From an uncultured Collinsella sp. (GTDB taxonomy: Bacteria > Actinomycetota > Coriobacteriia > Coriobacteriales > Coriobacteriaceae): a stretch of 6,387 bases of DNA. The notes beneath the pieces were generated by a model. It made no database searches and was not told where the DNA came from. It saw only the letters and a list, made by a program, of their open reading frames with translations. Positions 6,378 through 6,387 of this stretch are shown here, in pieces. How positions within the stretch are numbered: the first letter of the stretch is position 1; each line of letters opens with the position of its first letter. The stretch is taken from assembly GCA_900552995.1 (NCBI GenBank), contig USBX01000054.1:1-6387 (forward strand). The letters are read 5' to 3'. A program made the position numbers and the translations under genes.

Positions 6378-6387
6378 CTGTCTCTTA
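6378..6387 (-). other. Start of Nextera mosaic end, artefact
   Basis: CTGTCTCTTA equals the first 10 bases of the reverse-complemented Tn5 mosaic end (CTGTCTCTTATACACATCT). With the complete adapter at the other end of the contig, adapter origin is much more likely than genomic sequence. The true insert ends at about 6377; the C at 6378 could by chance also be native. Confidence 0.93.

Overview
The window is a short metagenome- or draft-genome-style piece of bacterial chromosome (native DNA about 51-6377) with Nextera/Tn5 library adapter at both ends: a full P7-index-mosaic-end stretch at 1-50 and the first 10 bases of the reverse mosaic end at 6378-6387. The DNA is GC-rich with strong AAGGAG ribosome binding sites. 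The proteins look like those of a high-GC Gram-positive; a gut coriobacterium such as Collinsella is my best guess, but this is inference from protein flavour and not a search result.

Layout: (1) 52-1833, plus strand: UvrB, missing about 130 N-terminal residues because the contig begins inside the gene. (2) 1834-1898: a strong hairpin terminator between convergent genes. (3) 1899-3539, minus: a COG2509-type FAD-dependent dehydrogenase, with a possible promoter of its own and a leader hairpin (3546-3610). (4) 3621-4892, minus: an HI0933/YhiN/BaiN-type flavoprotein with a GTG start. (5) 4893-5723, minus: an Mrp/ApbC-type P-loop ATPase for Fe-S cluster carriage, whose stop codon directly touches the start codon of gene 4. 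(6) 5724-5868: intergenic region with a plausible sigma-70-type promoter and inverted repeats. (7) 5869-6377, minus: the C-terminal 168 residues of an LTA-synthase/sulfatase-type membrane enzyme, cut by the contig end.

The four minus-strand genes run in the same direction. Mrp and the BaiN-type flavoprotein almost certainly share a transcript and are probably translationally coupled; the COG2509 protein follows after 81 bases and may be read through to or transcribed separately. Together they make a small redox/Fe-S neighbourhood next to a DNA-repair gene. I see no mobile element, CRISPR array, tRNA or rRNA, and no convincing undescribed system. The most consequential observations are the adapter sequence translated as a false UvrB N-terminus, the truncated sulfatase-family gene that start-codon-dependent calling would miss, the corrected Mrp start, and a basic insertion in the BaiN-type protein.
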